DNA from: Acanthosepion esculentum
Taxonomy: Eukaryota > Mollusca > Cephalopoda > Sepiida > Sepiidae
Direction: 5' to 3'
NCBI GenBank assembly: GCA_964036315.1
Contig: OZ038496.1
Location: forward strand, 17,319,033-17,383,032
Length of the DNA stretch: 64,000 nt
The number at the start of each line of letters is the position of its first letter. The first letter of the stretch is position 1. Shown in pieces: positions 63,795-64,000 of the stretch. The position numbers and the translations under genes are program-made. Under the pieces are notes generated by a model that was given only the letters and a program-made list of their open reading frames with translations, was not told the DNA's origin and made no database searches.

Positions 63795-64000
63795 GAGAGG
63801 CATGGTGGCATAATAGATAGCAGCTCGAATTGAGGAATCTGAGAGCCAAGTTTGAATTCCAATTGAATCCATTACATTCACTTACATGCTAATACCCTTG
63901 GGGAAAGGTATGAATCCTCTTCTTCTCCCCCCAGCTATGGATAAATAGCAGGACAGACTGGGTTCTATAACCTTGGGTGGCAACTGGTCTTAGGAGAAGA
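63795..64000 (+). mobile_element. tRNA-derived SINE, running off the window
   Basis: Head: A-box GGCATGGTGGCATAATAGAT, B-box AAGTTTGAATTCC. Core: CATTACATTCACTTACATGC, CCTTGGGGAAAGGTATGAAT. Tail start: CAGGACAGACTGGGTTCTAT, CAACTGGTCTTAGGAGAAGA. Colinear with 48347-48540. The 3' end lies beyond the window. Confidence 0.85.

Noticed and set aside
63795..63860. Functional tRNA gene
   Set aside because: A and B boxes are present but no cloverleaf forms. The same head with body and tail occurs at 48347, so it is a SINE.

Overview
The window is eukaryotic, AT-rich, non-coding DNA built almost entirely from decayed transposable elements, tandem arrays and (TA)n microsatellites. I find no intact host gene, no prokaryotic gene structure, and no long ORF that is not a repeat artefact. 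Non-LTR retrotransposon debris of jockey/CR1 type, Tc1/mariner copies, tRNA- and 5S-derived SINEs and Penelope-like fragments point to an invertebrate animal. A mollusc (perhaps a cephalopod) or another lophotrochozoan is my guess, with low confidence.

Working names for the recurrent families. 'Y' is a jockey/CR1-like LINE (protein motifs MEYCCHIWSGAP, SLSHRRDVASLCLFYKYFHG, YNLQ.FKCNVN; 3' end CCTTGCTTGGGGTGAAATGATTAAAA). 'W' is another LINE (ISWTEHVSNDEVLER, KFLGH..RKEGLENL). 'X' is a LINE with LAPMLFSLYLA and a C-terminal zinc-finger-like end. 'Z' is a Y relative ending in GAGCCTTGTAyACwGTrA. 'R390' is a ~390-bp non-coding retroposon with 9-13 bp target-site duplications. Two SINE families share a central block.

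Layout. 1-11176: ~51 copies of a 218-bp satellite whose monomer fuses the Y 3' end to a 63-bp antisense piece of X reverse transcriptase. 11.1-12.4 kb: array edge plus a decayed X copy. 12.5-13.9 kb: microsatellites and a pogo-like MITE. 14-50 kb: mosaic of LINE, SINE, MITE and mariner remnants, often nested, with several long perfect palindromes. 51.42-54.70 kb: ~35 copies of a 93-bp repeat sitting exactly between the end of a minus-strand Y ORF and its 3' terminus. 55.2-55.7 kb: large foldback. 57.29-58.25 kb: ~8 copies of a 123-bp repeat. 58.5-63.5 kb: more LINE debris and a solo-LTR candidate. 63.8-64 kb: a tRNA-derived SINE running off the window.

The most interesting point is that one LINE family's 3' UTR has been tandemly expanded at least three times here, with three unit sizes (218, 93 and ~77 bp). 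A single-copy version of the same UTR survives at ~35.93-36.06 kb for comparison. The largest array has a five-monomer higher-order structure and keeps its 218-bp phase over 50 periods. The second is a composite SINE joining a 5S rRNA-like head to a tRNA-like head.
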